Shown here: piece by piece, positions 11,425 to 22,500 of the stretch
Numbering within the stretch: position 1 is the first letter of the stretch
Layout of the letters: every line of letters begins with the position of its first letter
Source of the DNA: Ampelomyces quisqualis
Taxonomy: Eukaryota; Ascomycota; Dothideomycetes; Pleosporales; Phaeosphaeriaceae
Reading direction: 5' to 3'
DNA: 64,000 bases
Assembly (NCBI GenBank): GCA_018398575.1
Contig: JAGTXZ010000010.1
Span: 2,356,001-2,420,000, forward strand
Position numbers and translations under genes: made by a program
Notes under the pieces: generated by a model
Databases searched by the model: none
Told to the model about the DNA's origin: nothing
What the model saw: only the letters and a program-made list of their open reading frames with translations

Positions 11425-12584
11425 GCGGGACGCCGAGCGGTTCGGTTCATTCATGGTTGTATGAATCATATTTGAGGTCATTTGGTTCGGATGTCATGGC
11501 ATTAGGACATGTGCGTGAGTGCAGCACACTCATTGCAAAGCATTGACGTCAACATGTCCTTGCGCCATAGTTTGACTGCTGAACAATCCGAAGAGCTTTG
11601 CGCTTCTTAACAAGGAAGGTGGACCTAGAAGCGTACTTCCTGCTTCTACGCAACGTGATCATACAGATGTGTCCCTAGCATTTGGTGCAAGTATTCTCCG
11701 GCGAAAGGTTTGGGAGGTAAGGGGAAATGATTCAAATGAAAGGTGCTTCTTAACGGCGCTCAAAGCTGAGCCTAAGGAGGACGGTATTGTTGTGATATCC
11801 GAGACAAATTGCAAGTGGGCATGTCCTACCAGCGTAGGCTTAGCAGTTTAAATCTAATACAGGCTCCAAGTTACGATAAGTGGCCAAATATTTGGTTGCT
11901 TGAGATGTATTTGTGAAAAGTCATCGCACAACCCGCGGCTAGTAGCTACTTCCACCATGCACATAGCGAGCCGGTAATCAGCCTAATATCATCTGCTGCC
12001 GCGGTCTATACCTATGTGCCTATGTGCAAACAACCTCTTCATGTTGTCTGTTTGGATGTTTACACACTACCATTGACGACAGTCGACAGTCGCACCCACA
12101 TCATGGATCATAACAGGACGGATTGACAGTATGGCATCCAAGTACTAAGAATGTTATTGTCTCTTTTAATTCATTAAGCACCTCTCGGCACGAAGTGCTG
12201 TCTTGAGTCGACAACGTACAGTGTTGCTCAACTGCAAGGTTAGGGTTGTATGATTGGGCCTTGGTTTGTTGGCAACATCGCACAACAGCTTTACATGAGT
12301 GGTGAGACTTACTTGACGATGATTCGTTCTGACGTGGCGTATATGTAACGTACCCATTGATTGAAAAGTATAGACCACAATGCGCCCTCAATCCGCTACG
12401 ATTCGAGTGCTGCCCAAGGATGTGTCCTGAGTCTTACTTGGGTGAATCGTGCCTTGATGAGTCTTCTTCGTCATGAAAACATATCTATTCGTTTTTATAT
12501 GCTCGCTATCACTACTGCGTACATTGCCTGGCCCAGTACTTACAAAACAGAGCTCATTTCCAAAGCTGTTCATCCATCGGCAAC
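11425..12584. other. Intergenic region, no gene recognised
   Basis: This 1.16-kb stretch has scattered short ORFs (for example minus strand 12101-12391) with no family signature. It probably holds the 3' end of the upstream gene and the promoter of the 12585 gene. Confidence 0.5.
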
Positions 12585-13270
12585 ATGTCAGAGTCCATAC
12601 GACCTCTCAGGTACGAGTACGAAAGTCATAATCTCTTCCCCAAAAGTGCCGAAAGAGGTATTCCACACATTCTTCGAGAGTGTCAAGAAAGTGGCCCAGC
12701 GCTGGCTGCAACACCGTATGTTGAACACGAATTATGCGACTATGTTGCCACCCTCCTTCATCGGTTGTCATCGCAGGGGAAGTATCCAAACGCCCTCGAA
12801 CAGTTCTTTGATACTACTCTACCCATGTTTAAATTCTGGCGAAGGTCGGAGGCTGGTGAAAACTGGATAATTTGGCGTCAAGGCACTGAAGTAATAGTAA
12901 GCATCGGTCATTTCTATCGTCGTCGTGACTCTCACATTTCACTCAGTGCGGGATATATACACTAGGCAAAGGCGATGATGTCCACTGGCGGCTTGTGTCT
13001 TTCTCGAAGCTATCAAAAGTTGCACGCGATTGTTTTTGGACATGCTATCAGGCGCACAAGTCTGCGAAGTCGAATGTGTTGCTTCATGAAGTTCAGCGTA
13101 CCGATATAAAGTCCTCCGATCCGCCAACAGTTGTCCTCGCTATTTTGAAAGATGCCAAAGAGGTAGCGACCGCGTTTGGTACTGGTCTTCTGCAACATAG
13201 AATCTGGTTGGAGGAGGGCAAGGACGAGTGTTTTGTACAGTTACAAGGACCTATTGGAATTGCTTATTGA
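12585..13270 (+). CDS. Hypothetical protein sharing a domain with the 9307-11424 product
   Basis: Two exons (12585-12896, 12947-13270) with a 50-bp GTAAGC...CACTCAG intron give 211 aa. Splicing joins EVIV directly to CGIYTLGKGDD and bypasses the read-through. No known family was recognised. The middle of the protein (DYVATLLH, FFDTTLPMFKFWRRS, WRQGTEVIV) lines up in order with DAVATVLH, FLNPEVRVFEWRRDGN and RREGTHVVV in the C-terminal domain of the preceding gene, so the two are probably paralogues. The long disordered repeat region of the larger protein is absent. There is no signal peptide or membrane segment. Confidence 0.55.
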
Positions 13271-13697
13271 GCATGCAACAGTGGTGGGGTTGATGCTATC
13301 ATCACGTAGTGAATATTTTGTGCCAATTACCTTTAGTCTTTCTTGAAGCTTCTGATGATTTGGTACCGATTTCAATACCGCTGACCACAGCTTTGTTGAT
13401 CTTAGCTTGTATTTTGCGGAAGGTGAAGGCGAAAATTAGCACAGCCACACCGGTCGATCAGCCTTCTCACACAACACCACTGGTGACTTCAGTCCCATCG
13501 AGATCGACAATATAGCAGACCAAGGCTATCTGGATCACCCACTCTTCCCCACCGACGCTCCGCAGGGTCAGGTACATATCCTGAAGCTTTGCCTGGGCAT
13601 GAGCGATGAGGACGAAAAAGTTTCGGAGCCGACCTCGAGGAACTATCAGCTCTGCAACTTCATTACCACTCCATTCTACCATCTCAAGTAGTGCCCC

Positions 13698-14108
13698 TAC
13701 ATCCTCCAAGACTTTTTCGATCCTACGATCCATTCATTCCAGTTTAACCGACACTATGTTGGACAATTCGTAGGACTCCTTCCATCGACTTCTATCTCTC
13801 GTAAATGACTCTATGTGATGGTGCGTTGGGAAAACAAAGCGACCAACCTACAGCGACACGGCACTGACACTCGTACAAAGGCCCGTTCCTACAAGTTGGA
13901 GGAGGATTCCAAGGTCACTTTCAAGAACTTCGCGATATCCAAGCTCTCCGAGATTGCATGCGATGCTAGCTGGACAACGAATTATGTTGACCGGAAATCG
14001 TTTGGAAGACATTGGGTCGACCCTCTCGATGGACCCGGTTCCAAGTTCATCAACCACCCTTCCAGTCCCTACAGCCCGAGAACCCTCAGACCCCAAAGAG
14101 CTCGTTGA
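13698..14108 (+). pseudogene. Decayed third copy of the same unknown domain
   Basis: Two plus-strand segments echo the 12585 gene in the same order. The first starts at 13698 (YILQDFFDPTIHSFQF, compare ALEQFFDTTLPMFKF) and ends at a stop near 13804. The second (ISKLSEIACDASWTTNY, about 13942-13989) matches FSKLSKVARDCFWTCYQ closely and runs to a stop at 14108. A GTAAAT...CCTACAG interval at about 13800-13850 could be an old intron, but the phases do not join cleanly. No start codon or continuous frame was found, so I call it a remnant. Upstream plus-strand sequence from 13486 also reads like degraded coding DNA. Confidence 0.4.
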
Positions 14109-14381
14109 AGTCCCTTTGTGTTTCGGTCGACAATTACACATGGAGATACTGGGAGGCTGATACAACTTTGAGTGCCTCTAGCGCATCCAGAAGTACATGA
14201 CTTGGCAGGTACTACATCTGCAGCAAAGTTGTTGCCTGGGGCCTTTAAGACTGGACCTGATAAGAAATGATTTGGCCAAAGGGGAAGAAATAGGGTCCGG
14301 GAGAAGGAGAGCGAAGGCTGTAGTAGCCTGAAGTCCAGTAAAATGGGCAAGAAATGCTCAAACGTGAGAGAATTGCCCCTG

Positions 14382-15452
14382 TTATGCTCTGGTGACGACA
14401 AAGCTCGTGCAAGCTCCAGCACCAATGAATTCAACTTTTCCCGGTAATTCGATATCGTTCCAAAGCCCGCTAACCATGTCCATCTTGATCTTGTCTTTGA
14501 GATTCGCAAGGTTCCCACAATTGCCATGCTTGCCCCAGCCCCAAGATATGAGTTTGCCATCCTGTGTGACCGCAAGAATGTGTTCAGACCCAACAGCTAT
14601 CTTATCGATAAGTGGTAATGCCGGTGGGATGAGCTCCCATATTTGATTTCTGCCCCAGGCGATGAGCTTGCCGTTGTCAAAGAGTACAAAGATGGCTTGC
14701 CAGGTCGCACCAATGTCTTTCCAGCCATGGATGTTGTGTGGCATAGATGAAATGATGTTATTCTTGTCTCTTCCGAGGATAATGTGCTCGCCAGTGGATG
14801 GGTGTCCTACTAGGTACGTGAAGTCTAAACCGCAAACGACTCGCTGAGGCTTGAATGTTGTTTTTTCGAGTTTTGTAGGCTGCCCAACCTTACCGGAGAG
14901 TTGTTTGCCTAGCTGTCCTACACGCCCTTTGCCCCACCCATATACTGAGCCATCGTCGAGGATGGCAACATAATGCCAGACACCAGCTGCAAAGTCGATT
15001 ACTCGGCCGGGTAAAGTGATTTGAAGAGCAGGATACACATCACCATCTGTACCTAAACTTGTGATGTCCTCTCCGTATCCTAGTTCACCCCAGAGACCTT
15101 GGCCTTGCGTGCGAACCGTGCTCTGTGTAGAGGACTCATGAGTCGTAACATAAGCTGAAGACTCACAAGCTGCAGCAGTGAAAGAAAGGCCGCTTCTGAG
15201 GAGCTTGAATGTGTCTAAGCGCAATGCTTTCCCAGCTCCGGGAATTAGCTGTGTTTTACGATTGTCGCCAATCCCGTAGACTTCTCCACGTATAGTAAAA
15301 AGTAAAGTGTGATTGTCGCCTCCATGGACGCTGCGCAACGTCCCTAGTGAGTCGGTAGTGGAAACCAGTGTTGGGTTGTCAACTATGTCTGCAGCGGGTA
15401 TGCCAAGTTGGCCTTCGCCATTGCTGCCAAAGACAAAGAGGTGGTGAGCCAT
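14382..15452 (-). CDS. RCC1-repeat protein, Ats1/Kti13-like
   Basis: This 356-aa protein is built of RCC1 beta-propeller repeats: FGSNGEGQLGIP at the N-terminus, GVWHYVAILDDGSVYGWGKGRVGQLG in the middle and WGWGKHGNCG near the end. Its size and architecture fit the yeast Ats1/Kti13 class, a partner of Kti11/Dph3 in diphthamide and tRNA wobble modification. That assignment is inferred from length and RCC1 content, not from a diagnostic residue. An in-frame ATG 48 bp upstream (15500) would add 16 residues. I chose 15452 because relatives begin just before the first FGSNG blade. The gene is divergent from uS9. Confidence 0.8.
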   Translation of the reverse strand: MAHHLFVFGSNGEGQLGIPAADIVDNPTLVSTTDSLGTLRSVHGGDNHTLLFTIRGEVYGIGDNRKTQLIPGAGKALRLDTFKLLRSGLSFTAAACESSAYVTTHESSTQSTVRTQGQGLWGELGYGEDITSLGTDGDVYPALQITLPGRVIDFAAGVWHYVAILDDGSVYGWGKGRVGQLGKQLSGKVGQPTKLEKTTFKPQRVVCGLDFTYLVGHPSTGEHIILGRDKNNIISSMPHNIHGWKDIGATWQAIFVLFDNGKLIAWGRNQIWELIPPALPLIDKIAVGSEHILAVTQDGKLISWGWGKHGNCGNLANLKDKIKMDMVSGLWNDIELPGKVEFIGAGACTSFVVTRA

Positions 15453-15794
15453 GGGTGGTTGAGGTCGAATCCTGTCCTCACACACTGCAGACTTGGGCAT
15501 AGAATAAACTCATCTTCGTGATCAATTTATGATTCCGTGGAGTCGTCCGTCGCGCATATTCCAGCACGTCTAGCAAGATGTGAATTTGATGCGTCCCTGA
15601 AGACCCTTCATGGTGGTGATGATCCAGGCTAGCTGACATAATGACCAAAAAGGCACTAGGTTCTGCGCTAGCAGCTGGTCTGTGCTGCGCACACAATTTC
15701 GCACCGCCTAGCGAGCGAGCAACCTCACGAAGACGACGACAACCGCTAAATCACGCCCACCCCTCCCACGCACGCATATCCACAGTCGCCCAAC
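15453..15794. promoter_or_regulatory. Shared divergent promoter, RCC1-like gene // uS9
   Basis: The two start codons face away from each other across 342 bp. The region must hold both promoters. No distinct element was identified with confidence. Confidence 0.5.
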
Positions 15795-16408
15795 ATGGCT
15801 TCCCAGAGCGTGCAATGCTTCGGCAAGAAGAAGACCGCGACTGGTACGACTACCACCTTGTCCATTCGCCTGCGGACAAAAAGCTAACATCACCATCAGC
15901 TGTCGCCCACTGCAAGGTACACCACGACTGCCACGATCGAAAGCGCATCCGAACGATATACTCACACTGATTGCAGGCCGGAAAGGGTCTCATCAAGGTC
16001 AACGGAAAGCCTCTTTCCCTTGTCCAGCCCGAGATCTTGCGATTCAAGGTCTACGAGCCCGTCCTGATCCTCGGCGTTGACAAGTTCGGTACGCACACAG
16101 ACATGCCACCACTATACAAGTAGGCAGACGAGGAATGAGGATCTGACTTTGTCCCAGCTGATGTCGACATCCGCGTCCGCGTCTCCGGTGGTGGACACAT
16201 CTCGCAGGTCTACGCCATCCGCCAAGCCATTGCCAAATCCATCGTCGCCTACTACCAAAAGTACGTCGACGAGCACTCGAAGAACCAGCTCAAGCAAGCC
16301 CTCGTCCAGTACGACCGTACACTGCTCGTTGCCGACAACAGGCGGTGCGAACCCAAAAAGTTCGGTGGTCCCGGTGCGCGCGCGAGGTACCAGAAGTCGT
16401 ACCGTTAA
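15795..16408 (+). CDS. RPS16: Small ribosomal subunit protein uS9 (S16)
   Basis: Four exons (15795-15843, 15900-15916, 15977-16088, 16158-16408) encode 142 aa, the normal length of eukaryotic uS9. The introns are 56, 60 and 69 bp; exon 2 is a 17-bp micro-exon encoding AVAHCK. The spliced product begins MASQSVQCFGKKKTATAV, contains GKGLIKVNGKPL and ADVDIRVRVSGGGHISQVYAI, and ends in the basic tail GPGARARYQKSYR that reaches the decoding centre. Multiple introns near the start codon are common in fungal ribosomal-protein genes. Confidence 0.97.
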
Positions 16409-16927
16409 GCGGGTCAGAATCGGTGGTGTATCGGAAGCATGGAGCGGTGTTCTATCCTGGGCTTTTTCATGGGTCTCTACTACTACTCTCCTGCTATTCG
16501 AGGTTACGTGACAATGGTGCTCTGCGGGTTATTGCCGGCAGCCTGAATGGATCGGATCTCGGAGCCTGTGACGATAAAAATGAATACATTGGTTGCAAGA
16601 GACATGAACGACGGACACCTGAAAGACGCGCTACGGAATCTTGAGTCAATCGAGACGCCAGTTCCTACGTTGAGACTTTACTGATGTGTGTCACTACAAG
16701 CAAAGTATCGAGGACGTCTCATATGCCGCACAGCGCCATGCCCCGAATACATTCTTCGAATTTGACTGGATTGGAAGCAGCATCGAATAATCATACGAGC
16801 TGAATTTAAGATGGATGCCCCAACAGTTCCATCGCTCGCTACTATGCATTACGAAGGTAATATCAACTGTGTGAGGAGAGTTCAATCACCCAGTATTCAT
16901 AACTCATTACAAGAAACTTGACGATTT
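16409..16927. other. Convergent 3' intergenic region
   Basis: This 519-bp gap separates the 3' ends of the uS9 gene and the ChAP gene. I see no gene or repeat in it; it should hold both polyadenylation regions. Confidence 0.5.
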
Positions 16928-19238
16928 CTAACCATCGCTCCCACTGCTCCTAAACGCCGCGCACAGCGCGGCATACTGATGTGTTAAATCGAGGACATGC
17001 TGCGGTAAACTAGTTCCTTGGATGATGCTGCGGATCTTGACGGCGCCTTCTTCTTCAATGAGTTTGCGGATCGTGTACAAGAGGGAAGGCGAGAACTATT
17101 TCCTTTTGTTAGTATTTCATACATACGGAAACGATACAGGAAGAGATGGTGCAACGAACCTCTGAATACCACCGATACTGCCACGTCACCAACCTAATCA
17201 GCGCGGCACAAACATCGCGCGTCTTGCCTCTGTCTTCGCCTACGAAGCCGTACTTGAGAACGCCGCGCATGGCTTTTGGGCTAAAGCGTATTTGTAAACA
17301 GCCTTCGTATGCTTCGAGGGCTTCTTCTTCGTGGTGTAAGCGCTCTGCTAATTCACCCAGGATTTCCCATTCTTCTGCGGACTTTTTGTACAGGAGTTGT
17401 TGCTGTCTGTACTGTGCCATTTCGGTGCGCCAGATGGTATATACGCGGAGGTCTTCGTAAAGGACCATGAAGAGGTTGTCGAGCCAGCGTTCGCATAGGC
17501 GCTTGTTCTGGAAGTGCGTGTAGTTTGGCTGCGAGAGGTCGGCGTTATTGGGATTGGAGGAATTGGAATGCGGGTCTTCGGAGCCGGCCTTGACGACTTC
17601 CGCAGCGACAGTGTGGGTCGGCTTCTCTATTGAGTCTTCGGTTGCGACTGCTGTTGAGGTTGAGGTTGAAGACTCGCCGTTGGTCGAGGTCAGCTCGGTG
17701 GAGGGGCGCTCTTCGACTTCACCATGAGCATTGCCATTGAGCCGAGCGCTCGCGCCAGGAGAGGGAGAGCGAAGTGCAGTGGTGCTAGCACTACGGGAAT
17801 GTGGTTGTTGGCCAGTCTTCTCGTGTCGGTATTCTTCCTCCATGACGAAGACCTGAGAGCGAATTTTCAGCAGCTGGTCCCAGCCGATCTTTTTCGTGAT
17901 TTCTGTGAGTAGAACGTATGCTTTCAGGAAAGTGCCCTTGAAACCCGCAGCATGTAGCTTTCTCAAAGTCGGGTGTACGAGTTCCATGTCATCTAAGTTG
18001 CTGTCTTCAATCTCGTCACACAACGCCTCTGGCATGATGGGTAAGAAGACCTTTTGTGGCTCAGGCATCCGCGGCGCATCCTTGTCCTGGTATGTGAACA
18101 TTGGACATGAGTTGAGTGTTAATAAGGCAAGATCCCACTGCTCCAAGCTGACGTAGATTTCCGCAAGACGTGCCCAAGTACCGAACTCGCTTGGTGCAGA
18201 CACAACACTCCTCTTGGCTATTTCGAGAGCCAGGTCGCCACGGCCTTTCTTGTTGCAAAACTCGGCTTGGCAGTCGAGCAAGGAGTAGTCCATGGGTAGC
18301 TCTTGGATTGCCTCGTGAAGCAGCTGGACTGCTTGGACCTCCTCGTCGGCTTCGATGTAGACGCGGGCGAGCAGGGAGGAGATTTCAGGGTCTCGAGTCC
18401 GCAGCTTCTCGAAGAGGTTTATGCCCGAAGCGTATCTGCCCGTTGTCTGGATGTAGCTGAGCAAGCCGGTGGTCAAGTGGTTGGATACGAGGTTTGGCAC
18501 TTGGATTTCGGGATCAGAGCCTAATTGCCAGCCTGCTGCGTGTTAGCGAAGTACTGCTTCGTGTTGTACAGCACCACGGACCACTGAAGAACAGACGCTC
18601 GGCAGCGTCGAGAAACTTGTGCTCGCTCTCGGTGCTAGTGATGGGGTTGAACCTCCGCACGCCCACAATCTTCTTGATCGTGTCGCCCGAGCCGTCGTCG
18701 GCATACGAGTATGCGCGCAGGACACTGCACAAATACGTCTCCAGCCACAATTCGTCGGTCGCAACCCGCTTGTCACCGCGCTCGTCTATGCAGTAGCTCT
18801 CGACGGTGCCGGGAATGTAGACCTGCACGCGCATGTCCAGGCGCGAAAAGGCATTGTAGCAACTGATCCGTCAGCATTGCTCCGTGTCCCGTGTTGGCGT
18901 CTCGTACCAGTAGAGGCCAGACACGACCTTGTGTTGTTTGTCGTGCGGGGAATAGGTGAGGGTGTTGATGTAGGCGGCCAGGCTGGCCGAAGACGAGGCG
19001 TCTATGCCGGAGACATGATGGTACACGCCGATTTGCTTGGTCGTGGACTTGATGGGCTGTTTGATGAGGTGCACCAGATCTGGGGGGCCGAGTTCGCGGA
19101 GCGTCTGGAGGGATTCTGAGCGGGCCTCGACGGCCGAATGTACTTCATCCTCGTAGATTCTGGGGAGTTATTAGTGTGGTGGAGGGATGGCTGCTTGGGA
19201 GACGGAGCATACTCGGGAACCGCAGGCGCCGTGACCAT
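16928..19238 (-). CDS. Chs5-Arf1-binding protein (ChAP), exomer cargo adaptor
   Basis: This is the Bch1/Bud7/Chs6 family, TPR-containing subunits of the exomer coat that carry chitin synthase and other cargo from the trans-Golgi to the plasma membrane. Five exons read 19238-19213, 19159-18908, 18862-18570, 18520-17160 and 17095-16928, giving 699 aa in frame. Introns are 53, 45, 49 and 64 bp. Family landmarks are VYHHVSGIDASSSASLAAYINTL, RYASGINLFEKLRTRDPE, APSEFGTWARLAEIY, LNSCPMFTYQDKDAPRMPEP, and the C-terminus IEEEGAVKIRS...LDLTHQYAALCAAFRSSGSDG. A disordered insert (about residues 415-500) follows EEEYRHEKTGQQ. The third junction is the least certain because two acceptors are possible. 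Confidence 0.9.
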
Positions 19239-19584
19239 GGCTCGATTGACGCCGCGCGGGGCAGGACGAGGGGGGTGATGGCGGGGGTGAATGGGTGCGG
19301 AGGGGCCGAGATGCGCGCGGAGGTGTCCTCTGGTGCCTTGAAGCCTTGGGTAACGGTAGCCAACCAAGACCGCGTCGCGCTCCGAGCTTCAGCCGCTCCA
19401 TTCACTCGGCGACGCGCCCACGTCACCGCGCGCCCACACTGCACATTCTATCGGGACCACACCGAGTACGCGGCTGCCTGTTCGTCGACACGCTGCCGCG
19501 AAACATGCACGGCACCGGAACAACTCGATTGCCGACCGCACATATACTCTGCAAAGGCCCTCGCGCACCGCGTGATCCGCCAAC
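19239..19584. promoter_or_regulatory. Shared divergent promoter, ChAP // HIR3
   Basis: The region is 346 bp between facing-away start codons and is GC-rich. It must drive both genes; no specific factor site is claimed. Confidence 0.5.
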
Positions 19585-22500
19585 ATGCCGCAGCCGAAGG
19601 CGTCCTCATGGCGGCCCTTGAACGTCGAATACGAACAAGAGGCCGAAGACGACGTCGACGACACCCAGGAAATCCAGATCGAAGAAGCTCTCAAGCTATA
19701 CCAGATTGCGCTCAAGCACCACTCAGAAGGGCCCCCGTCCTTCGAGAAGACGGCTGCCGCCTACCGCAATCTCTTCGCCTCGGAAATATTCCAGTACACC
19801 GAGTCGCTCTCCGAATTCAAGCGCCACGAAGAATTCGGCGAGAGTCTAGTGTTCGACTCCATCCTCGAAGAAGACTTTGAGACCGGGCCGGCGCAGGTTG
19901 CCGGCGCCGCTGACTCCGCCCCCAACACGCTTCCGCAGATACTGCACCTGTCGTACAAGAACCATGGCCAGTTCCTGCTCGAGTCGATGCAATACTGGAT
20001 CAGCCAGCATGGCGCAACACCACAGCTCGAGGCCTGGAACAACATCCGCGGATCTTTGAACTACTTCGCCGAGGCCCTAGACAAGGAAGACACGGATCTG
20101 GACCTATGGCTACGTGCGGCTTCTGTTTCTGCCATGCTGGGCAGCAAGCGTCTTACGCGATATTGCCTGGAGGCGGTGCTCGACGGCAATGATGAGCTAT
20201 GGGAGAATCTTCTGCGTCTGCCGGGGCTCGAGGAGGGCTTTGCGGGCCACCAGCTACGGGCACTCGTGGAGCGTCTGGAAGATAACGTGTCGCTGATGCA
20301 GACGCCGCTTTCCTCTATGAAGCGCAAGAAGCTATCCGAAACCATGAAAAAGCGTCTGAATCCGTACCCGTTCGCGCCGCTCCCAGCTGATGTCGCCAAC
20401 GCCCATGTCCGACCTGTGACGAGTCGATCACCCGAGCGCATAATGCTGACCCCGTCGAAATGGGACTGGGCAAGCGTAGGCGAGTCCATACTGCAGCAGC
20501 ATCTAGCAGAGTCTCAGGGCCTCAGTGTTGCCCCTGGATCCAGTATCAACTTCAATATACCGCCGGACAGCGTGACTCCGCCACGTCCAGAATTGGAGGC
20601 AGCGTCTGCACATGTCATACCTCTACCAGCCGAAGCGCACTCCGCACCAGAGCAGGCCAAAAAGCCCGCAAGTTTCGGAAACGAAGCCGCAGTGACGCCC
20701 AACATGGAGGTCGAAGAGGGAATCGCCGAGGACAAAGATGAGGCGACAGCATCCACAAATTCGCAGGATGTCGCACCAGTGCCGTCTCGTAAACGCTCTA
20801 CAGACTCCGCTGGACTGCCAGAAACCGCCGATGGCGCTCGTTCCCGAAGCAAACGTATCCGAGCTCGCGATTTCATCACCGAACCAAGTGCTGGAGGTGA
20901 TGGTGTTGCGACGGAAGGAACCAAACAGCTGGACGAGCAGCTCGAGCGATACACGTATGCAGATCAGTGCCTCTATGAGATTGTTAAGGACATCTACGCC
21001 CGACTGGGTGTTGAAGGCATCCAGGAACCGAGTCAATTACGTAATTACCTCGCTACGTTGCCGCCCGCTTCCTCTGCCAACGCCTTCGACAAGGCAGCAC
21101 GTGACATGTACACGGCCCTCCAGGGTGGGAACGGAAAAGTGGCTCAGGTTTTGCTCAGCAACGAGTCTTTCGATCTTGTTGGAGTCACCCGTGAAGCCGG
21201 CCTCAACGCATTTCTCGGCTACGCAAAACCAGGCATAGGTCACCCCTGCACCAAGCCAGCGCTTGCGAGCCAAAAGCTAGGCTCGTTTGCCCACACCATC
21301 AATCGCGACTGGCTTTCGACCAAAGAAGTTGCGTTTGCATGGATGGAATTTCTGCTCTCGAAAAGCCGGTTCCACACGCAGGATGGCGGGGAAGCTGAAT
21401 CCAGCTACATGCAATTCAAATGGGCGGATGACTTGAAGCGGAACTTGGTTCAAATCATTGTCAACCTGGACGAGCACATATACGAACGCATGCTGGAGCG
21501 AATCGCCAATTTAGACGCCCGTATACTTTCAGCACAGAGCCAGTCCCGCGCTTACGCGTTTTCTGACTTCGATCAATCGCAGGCCGACATTGTGCAGACT
21601 TTATTTGAGTTGCATCTTGACATATACTCCCTGATCAAGCACCCTCACAGCCAGGTGGATGTCACGACCCAAACTCTACAAAGCGATCGGTTGGAGCGCT
21701 GGTCGGCACTCGCCCGGGACATTATGCAATTCCGCTCACAATGCACCACCGACCTCGACATTGACACTCTGAGTCTCCGCCATATTTGGGCTACTGTGTT
21801 TCAGATGAGTGTCGATGACGATGTACCACCCGAGCATGTCGTATCAGCTTTCGGAGAGCTCAAGGGCATTCTTGAGGGGCAAGGCGATCGCGTAGTTCAA
21901 GTCCAGAACAACGCTATTATGCCAGAATTGTGTGTCGCCGCCGTGGACCGTGAGCTTGTGCGCATCAGCATGAAAGACTTCTTCCTGAAAGTTTTCGATC
22001 ACGATGAAAAAGACCCAGTAACCGTCATTGAAAGTCTGGAGCCCATCTTGGAAAACTATGAAGATTCAAAGCCTCCGTTGGATCTTCCAACACCGCTTTC
22101 TGGCGATATCGACGGCGATGCTGCGAGCTCATCGACTCTGAGCAACGACGCGAGCGAACAGTCTGGGACACAAATTGACAGCCCCTCCCCTATTGTCGAG
22201 ATGCGGAAGTTTCTTGATACGGCTAATGTGAATGTGCGCGTCTCTTTGTGGCACCGGCTTCGCGAAGCATACGAGGCCATAGACTACCCGCCAAAGGTCC
22301 TGTCTTGCTATCTTAGGATCATCGAGACATTCGTCGCAGACTTCACATCGACCAGGTTCCAAGAACTACCGATCGTTGAGCGTCAAGTCAAGCTACTTAC
22401 ACGTTTCCGCGTCATTGACGATTTGGTCACCAAGACGCTCCAGATCACCAAGGACGAGAAGCTGGCGTTTGACTGCCTTTCATTTGAACATGTACAATCA

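Noticed and set aside
19176..19880. Plus-strand ORF of 234 codons
   Set aside because: It overlaps the divergent promoter and the start of HIR3 in another frame; Arg-rich and without any signature.
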